Source: CAYMYN01 sp964394665
GTDB lineage: Bacteria; Planctomycetota; UBA1135; GCA-002686595
Reading direction: 5' to 3'
Assembly (NCBI GenBank): GCA_964394665.1
Contig: CAYMYN010000001.1
Span: 310,001 to 374,000 of the forward strand
DNA: 64,000 bases
Under the pieces are notes generated by a model that worked only from the letters and a program-made list of their open reading frames with translations, was not told the DNA's origin and searched no databases. Shown here piece by piece: positions 25,860 through 34,700 of this stretch. The position numbers and the translations under genes are program-made. The stretch's first letter is position 1. The number at the start of each line of letters is the position of its first letter.

Positions 25860-27341
25860 TCAGGGCACCAGGTCCACCCGCGCGTACCAACTCCGGATGC
25901 GAGCGCGCAGCGCGAGCTGACCGGCGATGGCGATCGAAGCCACGACCAGGAACCAACCCGGCGGGGGCCAGGCCGCCGCGTACGTGGCCCACAGCCGCGA
26001 GAGCCCCGTCGCCCCCATCGCCGCCACCGTCATCCCGACCACGTTGCGAATCTCGAGCGCGGGGAAGGTGCGCTTCGGTCCCCGGCCCGAGCGGCCGAAT
26101 TGCAGGCAGCGCGCGAAGGGCGCCAGCGCGAGCACGACCAGCATCGGCCGCAACCAGTTGGGCCAGGGTCCGCCCCGACCTTCGATGCCCAGCGCCAAGC
26201 TGAGCGCCTCGCTGACGAGCAGCAGGCACAGGCCGATCACCAGCGGCACGGCCGCGTCGCTGACCAGGTGCAAGCGCCACACGACCGCGGCCCGCTCGCG
26301 GCGCGAGAGCGGCAGCAGGCGCTGGGCGGGCAAGGCGCCCGCGGCGCCCGTGCCCAGGAGCAGCAACAATAGGCCGCTGCCGAAGATCAGCAGGAAGTCC
26401 GGCGTCGTACCCGGGGCCACGCCGGGACCCGAGTCGACCAGGACGCTGCGGAGCTGGACCAGGGCTTCGCGCGCCGAGGCGCCGCCCGCGAGCCCCAGCC
26501 CGATCTCGTAGAGGCACAGCACCACGGGCAGCGCCAGGACGATCACCGCCGCCCGCGCCATCCAACCGCGCGGGCTCGTGCCGAGGGTCTCGAAGGCCGC
26601 CAGGCGCGCCCAAGCCCACGGTCGATCTCCCCGCGGGATGGGCGGCGGGACCGGGTGCGACGCGCGCTCCACCGCGATGTCGTCGAGACGCCGGCTCGGC
26701 AGCAGAGCGAAACCCCGGGCGAGCTGCACACGCAGGAGCGCCTTGTGGCGCAGAGTCTCGCGCGCCAACACGTAGGGAAACAGCACCGCCGCGGCGCCGA
26801 GGGCCGCCAGCGCGCTCACCCGCGGCCAGGCCGCGGCGAAGCGCGTCAGCGGCTCGAAGGCCACGACGAGCAGCGCCATGCCCGCCAGCGAGCCGCGCAC
26901 CAGCGCCGCGCGCGGATGCAGCCAATCGAAAGCGAAGAGCCCCAGGACGAAGGCCAGCACGGCCAAGCCGAGGGCCGGCGCGGGCGGCGCCGCGAGCCGC
27001 TCGACGAGCGTCAGGGTGCCGACGGTCAGCGCCGACGCAATCAGCCCGATCGTCGCCAGCGCCAGGCCGAGGGCGCGCCGCAGCCCGGGCAGGTGCCGCG
27101 CGAACTGGGCATGCGCCAGCTCGCACACCGGCGCGACGGCGGCGAGCCCGAGCAGGAAGGGCACCGCGATCAGAGTCAACCGGACGCGGTCCAGATTCGT
27201 CCCCCCGCCCTCGCCGCGCGCGAAGGCGCCGATCCCGGCCCCCACCACGCACACCGCGAGGCCCACGCAGACCACGAGGTAGAGCTGGAACCCCGTGCGG
27301 GGCCGGGCGACGAGTCGGCCGTAGGCCAGGACCGCGTTCAT
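25860..27341 (-). CDS. ABC transporter permease (ABC-2-like)
   Basis: A 493-residue integral membrane protein with about ten to twelve hydrophobic helices, for example YLVVCVGLAVCVVGAGIGAF near the N-terminus, GLAVLAFVLGLFAF, FLLIFGSGLLLLLLGTGAAG and WFLVVASIAIAGQLAL at the end. It has no recognisable ATPase or binding domain. Its ATG overlaps the stop of the ATP-binding gene (ATGA), which assigns it as the membrane subunit of that transporter. YtrA-regulated systems of this shape respond to cell-wall-active compounds in Gram-positive bacteria; here the substrate is unknown. It is larger than a minimal six-helix ABC-2 permease, so a fused or doubled membrane unit is possible. Confidence 0.8.
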   Translation of the reverse strand: MNAVLAYGRLVARPRTGFQLYLVVCVGLAVCVVGAGIGAFARGEGGGTNLDRVRLTLIAVPFLLGLAAVAPVCELAHAQFARHLPGLRRALGLALATIGLIASALTVGTLTLVERLAAPPAPALGLAVLAFVLGLFAFDWLHPRAALVRGSLAGMALLVVAFEPLTRFAAAWPRVSALAALGAAAVLFPYVLARETLRHKALLRVQLARGFALLPSRRLDDIAVERASHPVPPPIPRGDRPWAWARLAAFETLGTSPRGWMARAAVIVLALPVVLCLYEIGLGLAGGASAREALVQLRSVLVDSGPGVAPGTTPDFLLIFGSGLLLLLLGTGAAGALPAQRLLPLSRRERAAVVWRLHLVSDAAVPLVIGLCLLLVSEALSLALGIEGRGGPWPNWLRPMLVVLALAPFARCLQFGRSGRGPKRTFPALEIRNVVGMTVAAMGATGLSRLWATYAAAWPPPGWFLVVASIAIAGQLALRARIRSWYARVDLVP

Positions 27342-28258
27342 CGCCGGGCCTCCGCGAGCAACAGGGGGAAGATGCGCTCGAGGTCGAGCGGGCGCTCCTC
27401 GACGAGGGCGCCGTGGCGCGCGCCGAAGGCGTCGGGGTCCGCACCCGAAGCGTCCGCGCGGCGCACGTCGAGGCGCGCCCCGCGCCCGTCGCCCTGCTGG
27501 CGCAACACGAAGGGTTCCTCGAAACGCGCGGGCAACTCTCCGCCCTGGCTCGCGAGGCGCCACTCGGCGTAGCGCTCGCGCAACTCGTCCATCGCGACGT
27601 CCGCGATCACACGGCCGGCGTCGAGGCACACGATCCAATCGACGATCCGCTCGACGTCGCGCAGCACGTGGCTCGAGATCACGATCGTCGAGCCATCCTC
27701 GCGCAGGAACTCGACCAGCAGCGCCAGCAACCGCTCGCGCACGATCGGGTCGAGGGCGCTGACCGGTTCGTCCAGCAAGAGCAGCTCGGGGCGCGGGCAC
27801 ACCGCGATCAGCACCGCGACCTTCTGCCGATCGCCCGGCGAGAGGTTCCCCACGCGGGCTTCGAGCTTCACCTCGAACTCGGCCACCAGGCGCGCCTCGC
27901 GCTCCGCGTCCCAACGCGGATGGAAGCCCGCGACGTAGCGCAGCAGCTCGCCCACGCGCATCCACTCGAGCAGCGCGATCTCCTGGTGCACCATGCCGAT
28001 GCGCCCGAGCTCGCTCGAGCCCAACTCTTGGCTCGGAGTCCCCAGGGTGCGCACCGTCCCCTCGTCCGGGAGCTGCAAACCCACGACGTGCCGCAGCAGG
28101 GTCGTCTTGCCGCTCCCGTTGCGCCCGATGAGCCCCACGATCTGACCGGGCGCGGGGGCGAGGTCGACCCGCTCGAGCGCCCGCGTCTGGCCGAAGGAGC
28201 GCGTCACGCCGCGCAGCTCGAAGGCCGGTTGCACTCCCCGTTCGTCTTCCGCACTCAT
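27338..28258 (-). CDS. ABC transporter ATP-binding protein
   Basis: A 306-residue ATPase. Walker A is GRNGSGKT (45-52), Q-loop Gln92, Walker B LLLLDEP (Asp163-Glu164) and the H-loop is in ISSHVL. The signature motif is LSPGD (139-143) in place of LSGGQ, a variant also seen in other YtrB/CcmA-like exporters. A C-terminal extension of about 85 residues follows. The gene is in the middle of a three-gene operon and overlaps both neighbours by ATGA: the GntR-type regulator upstream and the permease downstream. It therefore powers the adjacent permease, most probably as an exporter. Confidence 0.92.
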   Translation of the reverse strand: MSAEDERGVQPAFELRGVTRSFGQTRALERVDLAPAPGQIVGLIGRNGSGKTTLLRHVVGLQLPDEGTVRTLGTPSQELGSSELGRIGMVHQEIALLEWMRVGELLRYVAGFHPRWDAEREARLVAEFEVKLEARVGNLSPGDRQKVAVLIAVCPRPELLLLDEPVSALDPIVRERLLALLVEFLREDGSTIVISSHVLRDVERIVDWIVCLDAGRVIADVAMDELRERYAEWRLASQGGELPARFEEPFVLRQQGDGRGARLDVRRADASGADPDAFGARHGALVEERPLDLERIFPLLLAEARR

Positions 28259-28653
28259 GGCTCTTCCTCCGTCGAATCGTGTTGAACCTCGAGCAGGCGC
28301 TGGAAGGTCGCCAGCGCCTCCGCGTTCGAGAGCCCGAGCTGGCGCACCACCCCGACCAGGGGCGCGAGCCGCCGTTCGAGCTGCGCCCGGCGCTCCGCCG
28401 CCAAGCGCTCCTCGACCTGCGCAGCGACGACCAGCGCCAAACCCGGCCGCCGCTCCAGCACCCCCTCGCGCTCGAGCAGGGCGTAGACCTTGCTGACCGT
28501 CATGGGGTTGAGCCCGAGCTCTTCCGCCAGGGCGCGGGTCGAGGGCAGCTCGTCCCCGGCCCGCAGGCGCCCAGCCGCGATCAGCAGGCGCACCTGCTGC
28601 TCGAGCTGGCGGAAGACGGGGATACCGCTGTGGCGATCGACGGTCAGGAACAT
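28255..28653 (-). CDS. GntR-family regulator, YtrA subfamily
   Basis: A 132-residue regulator. The N-terminal winged HTH (about 8-75) reads SGIPVFRQLEQQVRLLIAAGRLRAGDELPSTRALAEELGLNPMTVSKVYALLEREGVL in outline (given as short pieces: IPVFRQLEQQV, LPSTRALAEELGLNPMTV, YALLEREGVLERR). The C-terminus is a short helical dimerisation segment rather than a ligand domain, as in YtrA, and in keeping with regulators of ABC exporters. It overlaps the ATP-binding gene by ATGA and is the first gene of the operon, so autorepression through the AT-rich palindrome just upstream of its start is likely. Confidence 0.92.
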   Translation of the reverse strand: MFLTVDRHSGIPVFRQLEQQVRLLIAAGRLRAGDELPSTRALAEELGLNPMTVSKVYALLEREGVLERRPGLALVVAAQVEERLAAERRAQLERRLAPLVGVVRQLGLSNAEALATFQRLLEVQHDSTEEEP

Positions 28654-28666
28654 CGGGGGCCCGGGC

Positions 28667-28686
28667 TGTATTAGTGACCATATACA
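28667..28686 (-). promoter_or_regulatory. Candidate YtrA-type operator
   Basis: A 20-base imperfect palindrome TGTATTAGTGACCATATACA lies 14 bases upstream of the GntR-type start codon. It is strikingly AT-rich for this sequence and has matching TGTAT / ATACA arms, the kind of site (GTNTATTA-like arms) bound by YtrA-subfamily repressors. It may also contain the -10 element. Binding is inferred. Confidence 0.55.
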
Positions 28687-28789
28687 CCAAGCCGCCCCGC
28701 CCCCGCAAGCCCCCCCTCGGCTGCCACCCCCGACCGTGGACGCGCCCACGGCCTCCTCCGCCCCTCCTCCGGGACCCCCAACCACCGAC

Positions 28790-28815
28790 CCCCGGCCGCG
28801 CGGCGCCCGCCGGGG
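28790..28815 (-). terminator. Candidate hairpin downstream of the CHASE-type kinase gene
   Basis: Arms CCCCGGC (28790-28796) and GCCGGGG (28809-28815) form a perfect seven-base-pair stem with a twelve-base loop, about 18 bases past the stop of the leftward kinase gene and before the GntR operon. No T-tract follows. In such GC-rich DNA chance stems are common. Confidence 0.3.
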
Positions 28816-28832
28816 CGGAACTCGGCCGAGCC

Positions 28833-30998
28833 TCAGCGCTCCACGGCCGCACAGGCCAGGCGTTCGAGCGTCCCCCGCAGGCGCTCGGGGTCGACGGGCT
28901 TGGTGAGGTGCTCGTCCATGCCCACCGCGAGGCAACGCTCGCGGTCGCCCTGCAGGGCGTGGCTCGTCAGGGCCACGATGGGGATCGCGGCGCCGCGCGG
29001 CCCCGAGGCCCGGATGCGCCGCGTGGCCTCGTAGCCGTCCAGCCCCGGCATCTGGCAGTCCATCAGGACCGCGTCGAACTCGCCGCCCAGGAAGGCCTCC
29101 ACGGCCTGGGAACCGTCGCTGACCACCACGACCGTGTGGCCCGCGCGCTCGAGCAGCCGGCGCGCCACGAGTTGGTTGGTGCGGTCGTCCTCGGCGAGCA
29201 GGACCCGCAGCCGGGTTCGGCGCTCGGGCCGCGACTCCGGCCGGACCTCGCACCCCCGGCTCGGCAGCGGTGCGACTGGCTCGGGCGCGACGCGCCGCAG
29301 GCGGGCGCTGAGCCAGAAACACGAGCCGCGACCGGGCTCGCTCTCGAGCCCCACGCCTCCGCCCAGGTGTTCGGCCAGGGCGCGGGTCAGGGCCAGCCCC
29401 AGCCCCGCGCCGCCGTGCCGGCGCGTGGTCGAGTCGTCGAGCTGCGCGAAGGAGCGGAACAGACGCCCCTGTTCCTGCGGCGCGATGCCGGGGCCCGTGT
29501 CGTGGACCTCGACCCGCACGAGCACGCCCGCGGCATCTTCCCGTTCGGGCCGCACGCGCACGCGGACCGCGCCGCGCTCGGTGAAGCGCAGGGCGTTGTC
29601 GATCAGATGCAGGAGGGCCTGCCCCAAGCGCAGCCGGTCGCCCTCGAAGATCCCCGCGACGGACGGGTCGATCTCGGCCCGCAGCTCGACGCCCCGTCCG
29701 AGGGCTCGCGGGGCGTACAGCTCGAGCGCGGACTCGACCAGCTCGCGCAGGTCGAGCACCTGCGCCTCGAGCTCGCAGCGCCCCGCTTCGAGCCCGGCGT
29801 AGTCGAGCAGGTTCGTGAACAGCTTGGCCAGGGCTCGGGCGCTGTCGCGCGCCGTCGTGGCGAGCTCGCGCTGCGCGGTCCCGAGCCCATCCGCCATCAG
29901 GAGCTCGAGCGCCCCGACCACGCCGTTCAAGGGCGTGCGCAGCTCGTGGCTCATGTTGGTCAGGAAACGGTCCTTCGAAACGGACGCCGCGCGCGCCTCG
30001 ACGCTGGCTTGCTCGAGTTCCGTCACGAGACGGCGCAGCTCGCGCCGCTGCGCGCTGAGCCGCCCGATCGCGAGGAACGCGAGCAGCGCCAGCAGACCGC
30101 CGCCCAGGCAGCCCACGCCGGCGAAGCCCCGGTAGGTCGCGGCGAGGGTCGAGTCGGGGATCGCGGCCGTGACGCGGAAGCGGCGGCCGCCGTACTCGAA
30201 ACTCTGTTCGCCGATCCGCTCGCCCGCCAACGGAGCGAGCCTGCGTGCGGCGCCTTCCTCGCGCAGTTCGATGCGACCTTCGATCGACCAGGCATCCGCG
30301 GTGCGCGCGACCAGCCGTTCGAGGGCCAGCAGGCCGATGACGTGGCCGGCGTCCGACTCGCCGCTGGCGGCTCGGACGGGGGCCACGAGCGCGAGCGTCG
30401 GTTCGGAACGCGCGGGGGGCCCCTCGCCCGTCGGAGCGAGCACCCCCGTGATGACCGGCCGCCCGCCCGCTCGGCCGCGCGCGAGGGTCTCCTCGAGGGC
30501 CCCGCCGCGGACCAAGGCGGCGAGCTCCTCGGCCGTGTGGTCGCGTTCGGCCTCGACGAAGCGCAGCTCGCCCGCGCGCGACGCCGCGACGAAGCCCAGG
30601 GCCGTGAAGCCGCCATGCAGGTCCTCGTCCAGGAGGCGGCGCACGAAAGCCGTCCACTCGGCCGGCTCGACGCTCTCGCTGGCCTCGAACAGGGCGCGGC
30701 AGGAGTCGAGCACGAGCTCCTGCTCCCGCAGGCGCCAGGCGATCTTGCGCGCCATCGACTGGCCCACCCGTTCGACGTGATCGCGTTCGAGCCGATCGGC
30801 GGTCTGGAACAGCAGCCCGGCGACCGCGGCGGTCGCCAGGCCGACCAAGGCGAGCGCGCTCCAAGCGCCGCGGGAAGACCACAGTCCGCGCCACGACGGG
30901 TCGGGGACAGGGCGCGCGGGCGCGGGCGTCGGGGGTTCGGGCATGGGGTCTCGGGGGCCGGACCGCCCCCGCGGGGCGCGGAGCCCGCTCGCGTCCAT
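28833..30998 (-). CDS. Membrane hybrid histidine kinase with CHASE-like sensor and receiver
   Basis: A 721-residue protein. A first TM helix (about 40-60, WSALALVGLATAAVAGLLFQ), a periplasmic CHASE-like domain (about 65-255, with LHGGFTALGFVAAS and APVRAASGESDAGHVIG), a second TM (GCLGGGLLALLAFLAIG), a coiled coil, HisKA with His351 in NMSHELRTPLNGVVGALELL, HATPase (LIDNALRFTERG, DTGPGI, GAGLGLALTRALAE) and a C-terminal receiver (about 595-715; LLAEDDRTNQ, LMDCQMPGLDG, LTKPVDP). It is a BarA/GacS-like architecture. The next relay partner (Hpt or regulator) is not adjacent. The start is uncertain: ATG 30998 was chosen with GGGGAGG nearby; ATG 30944 is possible. Confidence 0.88.
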   Translation of the reverse strand: MDASGLRAPRGRSGPRDPMPEPPTPAPARPVPDPSWRGLWSSRGAWSALALVGLATAAVAGLLFQTADRLERDHVERVGQSMARKIAWRLREQELVLDSCRALFEASESVEPAEWTAFVRRLLDEDLHGGFTALGFVAASRAGELRFVEAERDHTAEELAALVRGGALEETLARGRAGGRPVITGVLAPTGEGPPARSEPTLALVAPVRAASGESDAGHVIGLLALERLVARTADAWSIEGRIELREEGAARRLAPLAGERIGEQSFEYGGRRFRVTAAIPDSTLAATYRGFAGVGCLGGGLLALLAFLAIGRLSAQRRELRRLVTELEQASVEARAASVSKDRFLTNMSHELRTPLNGVVGALELLMADGLGTAQRELATTARDSARALAKLFTNLLDYAGLEAGRCELEAQVLDLRELVESALELYAPRALGRGVELRAEIDPSVAGIFEGDRLRLGQALLHLIDNALRFTERGAVRVRVRPEREDAAGVLVRVEVHDTGPGIAPQEQGRLFRSFAQLDDSTTRRHGGAGLGLALTRALAEHLGGGVGLESEPGRGSCFWLSARLRRVAPEPVAPLPSRGCEVRPESRPERRTRLRVLLAEDDRTNQLVARRLLERAGHTVVVVSDGSQAVEAFLGGEFDAVLMDCQMPGLDGYEATRRIRASGPRGAAIPIVALTSHALQGDRERCLAVGMDEHLTKPVDPERLRGTLERLACAAVER

Positions 30999-31167
30999 CG
31001 GCCTCCCCACCCCCTCCCCTGGGGGCCGTTCCCGCCCCGGATGGGCCGATTCCCCGCCCTTGGGACGGACCCCGCACCTGCGGCGCGGCGCGCGGGGCGG
31101 CGCGCGGCGGCATTTCCGCCTTCCCGCGGCACAATCGGGCCCCAGCGTCTCTTCAGGGGCGGTGCGA

Positions 31168-31177
31168 NNNNNNNNNN
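31168..31177. other. Assembly gap (10 N)
   Basis: Ten unknown bases stand five bases before the start codon of the ECF-like sigma factor. The upstream promoter and any ribosome binding site of the sigma/kinase operon may be lost in or altered by this join, and the true distance to the kinase gene on its left is unknown. Confidence 0.95.
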
Positions 31178-31182
31178 GAGCG

Positions 31183-31779
31183 ATGGTGGACGCCGAACGA
31201 GGGACCGCGGGGCTGCTGGAGCGGGCCCGGGGCGGGGATCGGGGCGCGGCGGAGGCCCTCTTCGAGGGGGCCGCCGAGCGCCTCGCGACCTACGTGCGGG
31301 CGCGGCTGGGGCCCGAGCTGGGTGCGCAGGTCGAGCTCGCCGACGTGCTCCAGGAGACCTACGCCCAGGCCCTGAAGGACCTCGTCCGCTTCCAAGACCG
31401 GGGGCCGGGCTCGTTCGCGGCCTGGCTGTGTCGGGTCGCCGAACGGCGCCTGCTCGACCTCGCCAAGCACGGGCGCGCGGCGCGGCGACGGCCGCCGGGG
31501 AACGTGCTCCCCGCCGAGGTGCTGCTCGAGCGCGCGCGGCGCTCGGAGGCCGGGCCGCGCACCGCCGCGGAGCGCGGCGAACGCGACGAACGCCTGCGCG
31601 CGGCGCTGACGAACCTCGAGCCCGAGCAACGCGCGGCCGTGCTCGACCGGCACTTCCTCGACCTCTCCCTCGAGGAGGTCGCGCGCCGCGCCGGCCGCAG
31701 CGTGGCCGCCACCCGCCGGCTGTTGGCGCGCGGCCTGGCGAACCTGGGCGCGGCCCTGGACGCGGGGGACGGGGCATGA
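31183..31779 (+). CDS. ECF-type RNA polymerase sigma factor paired with Ser/Thr kinase (first pair)
   Basis: A 198-residue sigma-70 family protein of the compact ECF type. Region 2 is at about 10-85 (ADVLQETYAQALKDL, FAAWLCRVAERRLLDLAKH) and region 4 at about 130-190 (LEPEQRAAVLDRHFLDLSLEEVARRAGRSVAATRRLLARGL, shown by LEEVARRAGRSVAATRR). It overlaps the next gene, a membrane Ser/Thr kinase, by ATGA, the arrangement of planctomycete ECF groups regulated by linked kinases rather than by classical anti-sigma proteins. The ATG is close to the N gap, so the N-terminus could be longer. Confidence 0.85.
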   Translation: MVDAERGTAGLLERARGGDRGAAEALFEGAAERLATYVRARLGPELGAQVELADVLQETYAQALKDLVRFQDRGPGSFAAWLCRVAERRLLDLAKHGRAARRRPPGNVLPAEVLLERARRSEAGPRTAAERGERDERLRAALTNLEPEQRAAVLDRHFLDLSLEEVARRAGRSVAATRRLLARGLANLGAALDAGDGA

Positions 31780-34700
31780 GCGGCGCCGACGACTCGCACG
31801 CGGGCGGCGCCGACGAACGCCTGTTCCGGGCCGCCGAGGAGCTGGCCGCGGCGCGCGCCCAGGGCCGGGCGCACGACACCGGGGCGTTGGCGGCGCGGCA
31901 CGGCCTCGATGGAGCCGAGGTGGAGCGCGTCGCGCGGGCCCTCGAATGGCTCGCCGACCCCGGGGCTGACGCAGGCGACGAACGTGTCGAGATCCCGCGG
32001 CCCGAGGTGCCCGCGGACTACGAGCTGCTCGAGGAGCTCGGCCGCGGCGGCATGGGCATCGTCTACCGCGCGCGCCAGCGGTCCCTGGAGCGCGAGGTCG
32101 CGCTCAAGGTGCTGTTGCCCGGCGAGCTGCTCTTCGGCGAGGGCCTGGCGCGTTTCCGGCGCGAGGCCAAGAGCCTGGCGCGCCTGCGCCACCCGCACAT
32201 CGTCACCATCCACGAGGTCGGCGAACACGCGGGCAGGCTCTTCTACACCATGGACCTGATCGAGGGCGCGCCGCTCTCGAAGCTGATCGCCGGCGGTGAA
32301 CTCAGCGTGGCGCGTTCGGTGCGCCTGGTGCGCCAGGTCGCGGGCGCCGTCGCCTACGTACACCAACGCGGCCTCCTGCACCGCGACCTCAAGCCCCAGA
32401 ACGTGCTCGTGGACGGCGAGGGCGACGCGTTCGTGGTCGACTTCGGCCTGGCGCGCGAGGGCGCGGCGCACGCGGACTCGATGACGGGCTCGGGCCGTCT
32501 GCTCGGCACGCCGGCCTACATGGCCCCCGAGCAGGCCCGGGGCGAGCGCGCCCGTGTCGGCGAGGCCACCGACGTGTACGCCCTGGGCGCGATCCTCTAC
32601 GAGTGCCTCACCGGCCGCGCGCCCTTCGGCGGCGCGGGCATCGCGGAGACGATCCACGCCGTGCTGCACCGTGAGCCCGCGCCGATGCGGCGCATCGACC
32701 CGCGCATCCCGCCGGCGCTCGAGTGGATCGTGCTGCGCGCGATGGCCAAGGATCCCGCCGAGCGCTATCCGACGGCCCAGGCGCTGCAGGAGGACCTCGA
32801 ACGCTTCGAGCAGGGCCTCGCGGTGCGCGCCGAGCCGCCGAGCCTGCTGCGCCGCGCCAGGCAGCTCGCACGCCGCGAGCGCAAGGTCTTGCTGGCGGTG
32901 ATCCTGACCCTGCTGGTGGTTGGCGCCGGTTTCCAAGGGCTCGTGCGTCCGCGCCTGGGCCCCTCGCGCGAGGGTCTGCTGCGCCTCGTCCAAGAGCTCG
33001 AGTCCCGCGGCGAACACGCCGCCGCGGCGGCCCTGGTCGAGCGCCTGCTCGCGGACCAGCGCGGCGACCTCATGACGTTTCGCTCGTGGTTCCTGGCGCG
33101 CCTCGCGCAGCGCGGGGAGCTGGTCGCGCGGGGCGAGTTCGAGCGAGCCGGGGCCCTCGACGCGGATTTGGCCTCCGCCCTCGAATCGCGGCGGTCGGCG
33201 CTGCGCACGGGCGAACCGCTGGCGGACGCCGAGGACCGCGCGCTCGAGTTGCTCGCGCTGCGCCTGGCCGTCGTGCGCGCCCAGGTGCCGCCGATCGACA
33301 CCCGCGCTACGCGGAGCGACAGTCCACGGCCCGCCTTCGCCCTGGTCTGGCGGTGGCTCGACGGGGAGCGCGTCGTGGCCGACGACTTCGAGCCGGGGAC
33401 GAGCGAAACCCTGCGTTGGTTCGCGGCGGAGGTCTTCAGCGAGATGCTCGACCCCAAGCGGACCTCCGCGACGAGCTTGACCCTGGGTCTCGAGCTCCTG
33501 CGCCACAGCCCCCCGTTGGCGGTGGCCTTCGCCGATCCCGAGCGCGCCGAGGATCTGGTGCGCGCGGTAACGAGGTTCGGGGCGCACATCGATCCCGATC
33601 TCGGCCCCGCGCCAGGCGCCCTCCTCCAGCAACACGGCGCCGCAGCACCTTGGAACGAACTGCTCGCCGCCCTACCCAGCGCGCGCTTGGTCGAGCTCTT
33701 GCTCGAGCCCGCGCGTCGGGATGGTGGGTTGGCCGCGCGGCTCTTGGCCTGGCTCGCGGACCTGCCGCCCAGACTCGACGACCCGGAGCTCGCCGCGCGC
33801 GTGCTCTCCGCCGACGCGCACACGGCCGAAGCGTTGCGGCGCGGGGCGGCCCGCGGCCTCGTGGACGACTCGCAGCCGAACTACGATCTCGAAGCGTGGT
33901 TCGAGTCGCGCGCGCTCGATCCGCGCTACGATCCAAGCGACCCGCTGCTCGCGCTGGCAAGTGCTTTGGGGGCCGACGCCCACCTCTCCGATCGCGCGGC
34001 GCTGCTCGCGGCCTTCGACCGCGCCGAGATCAGGCGCCGCCGAGCCTGGCACGTGCTCTTCACCCTGCTCGATCCCGAGCCCGATGCGCCGCGCTGGCCC
34101 GGCTTGGGCCGGGAAGAGGGCGAACCGCCGCAGCTCGCCTCGGCCTGGCACCTGCGCTGGGGTTCGCCGCCGCCCACGGCCTGGCGCCTGCGCCTCGGAC
34201 GTTTCGAACGCGACGCCTGGAGCGCGCCCTGGACCTTCACGGACCTCGGCACCCTCGTCCCCGACGCGCGCGGAGTGTTGGGCCACAGCGAGCCCTTCGC
34301 GCTCGTCCCGTCCGGACGCCGCGATCCGGTGGAGACGCTGGAGTTGCATCGCACAAGAGCGCGCAGGTTCTTGGACGGCGGCTGGCCGGCACGGGCGGAG
34401 CGCCCGAGCGAATCGACGCGCCTCGTCCTGCGCGCGCGCCTGGGCTGGGGCCCGGGCGGCTTCGCGGCGCGCTTCGAGGGGTCGCACCTCGAGGGCCCGG
34501 GGCGTTCCTTCGCGCTCGAGGCGGATTCGCTCGGCGAGCTCCTACCGGGGGAGATCGCCCCTGTCCTGCGCGCACGCGGCAGCTCACCGCCGTTGGAATG
34601 GGACGTGCGCGAGTCCTTCCACGTCGCCTGGCTCGTGCCCGCGGACGATTCGGACGAGGGTCTGGACGAGTCGGCTTGGCGCACGGGGCTCGCGCGGGCC

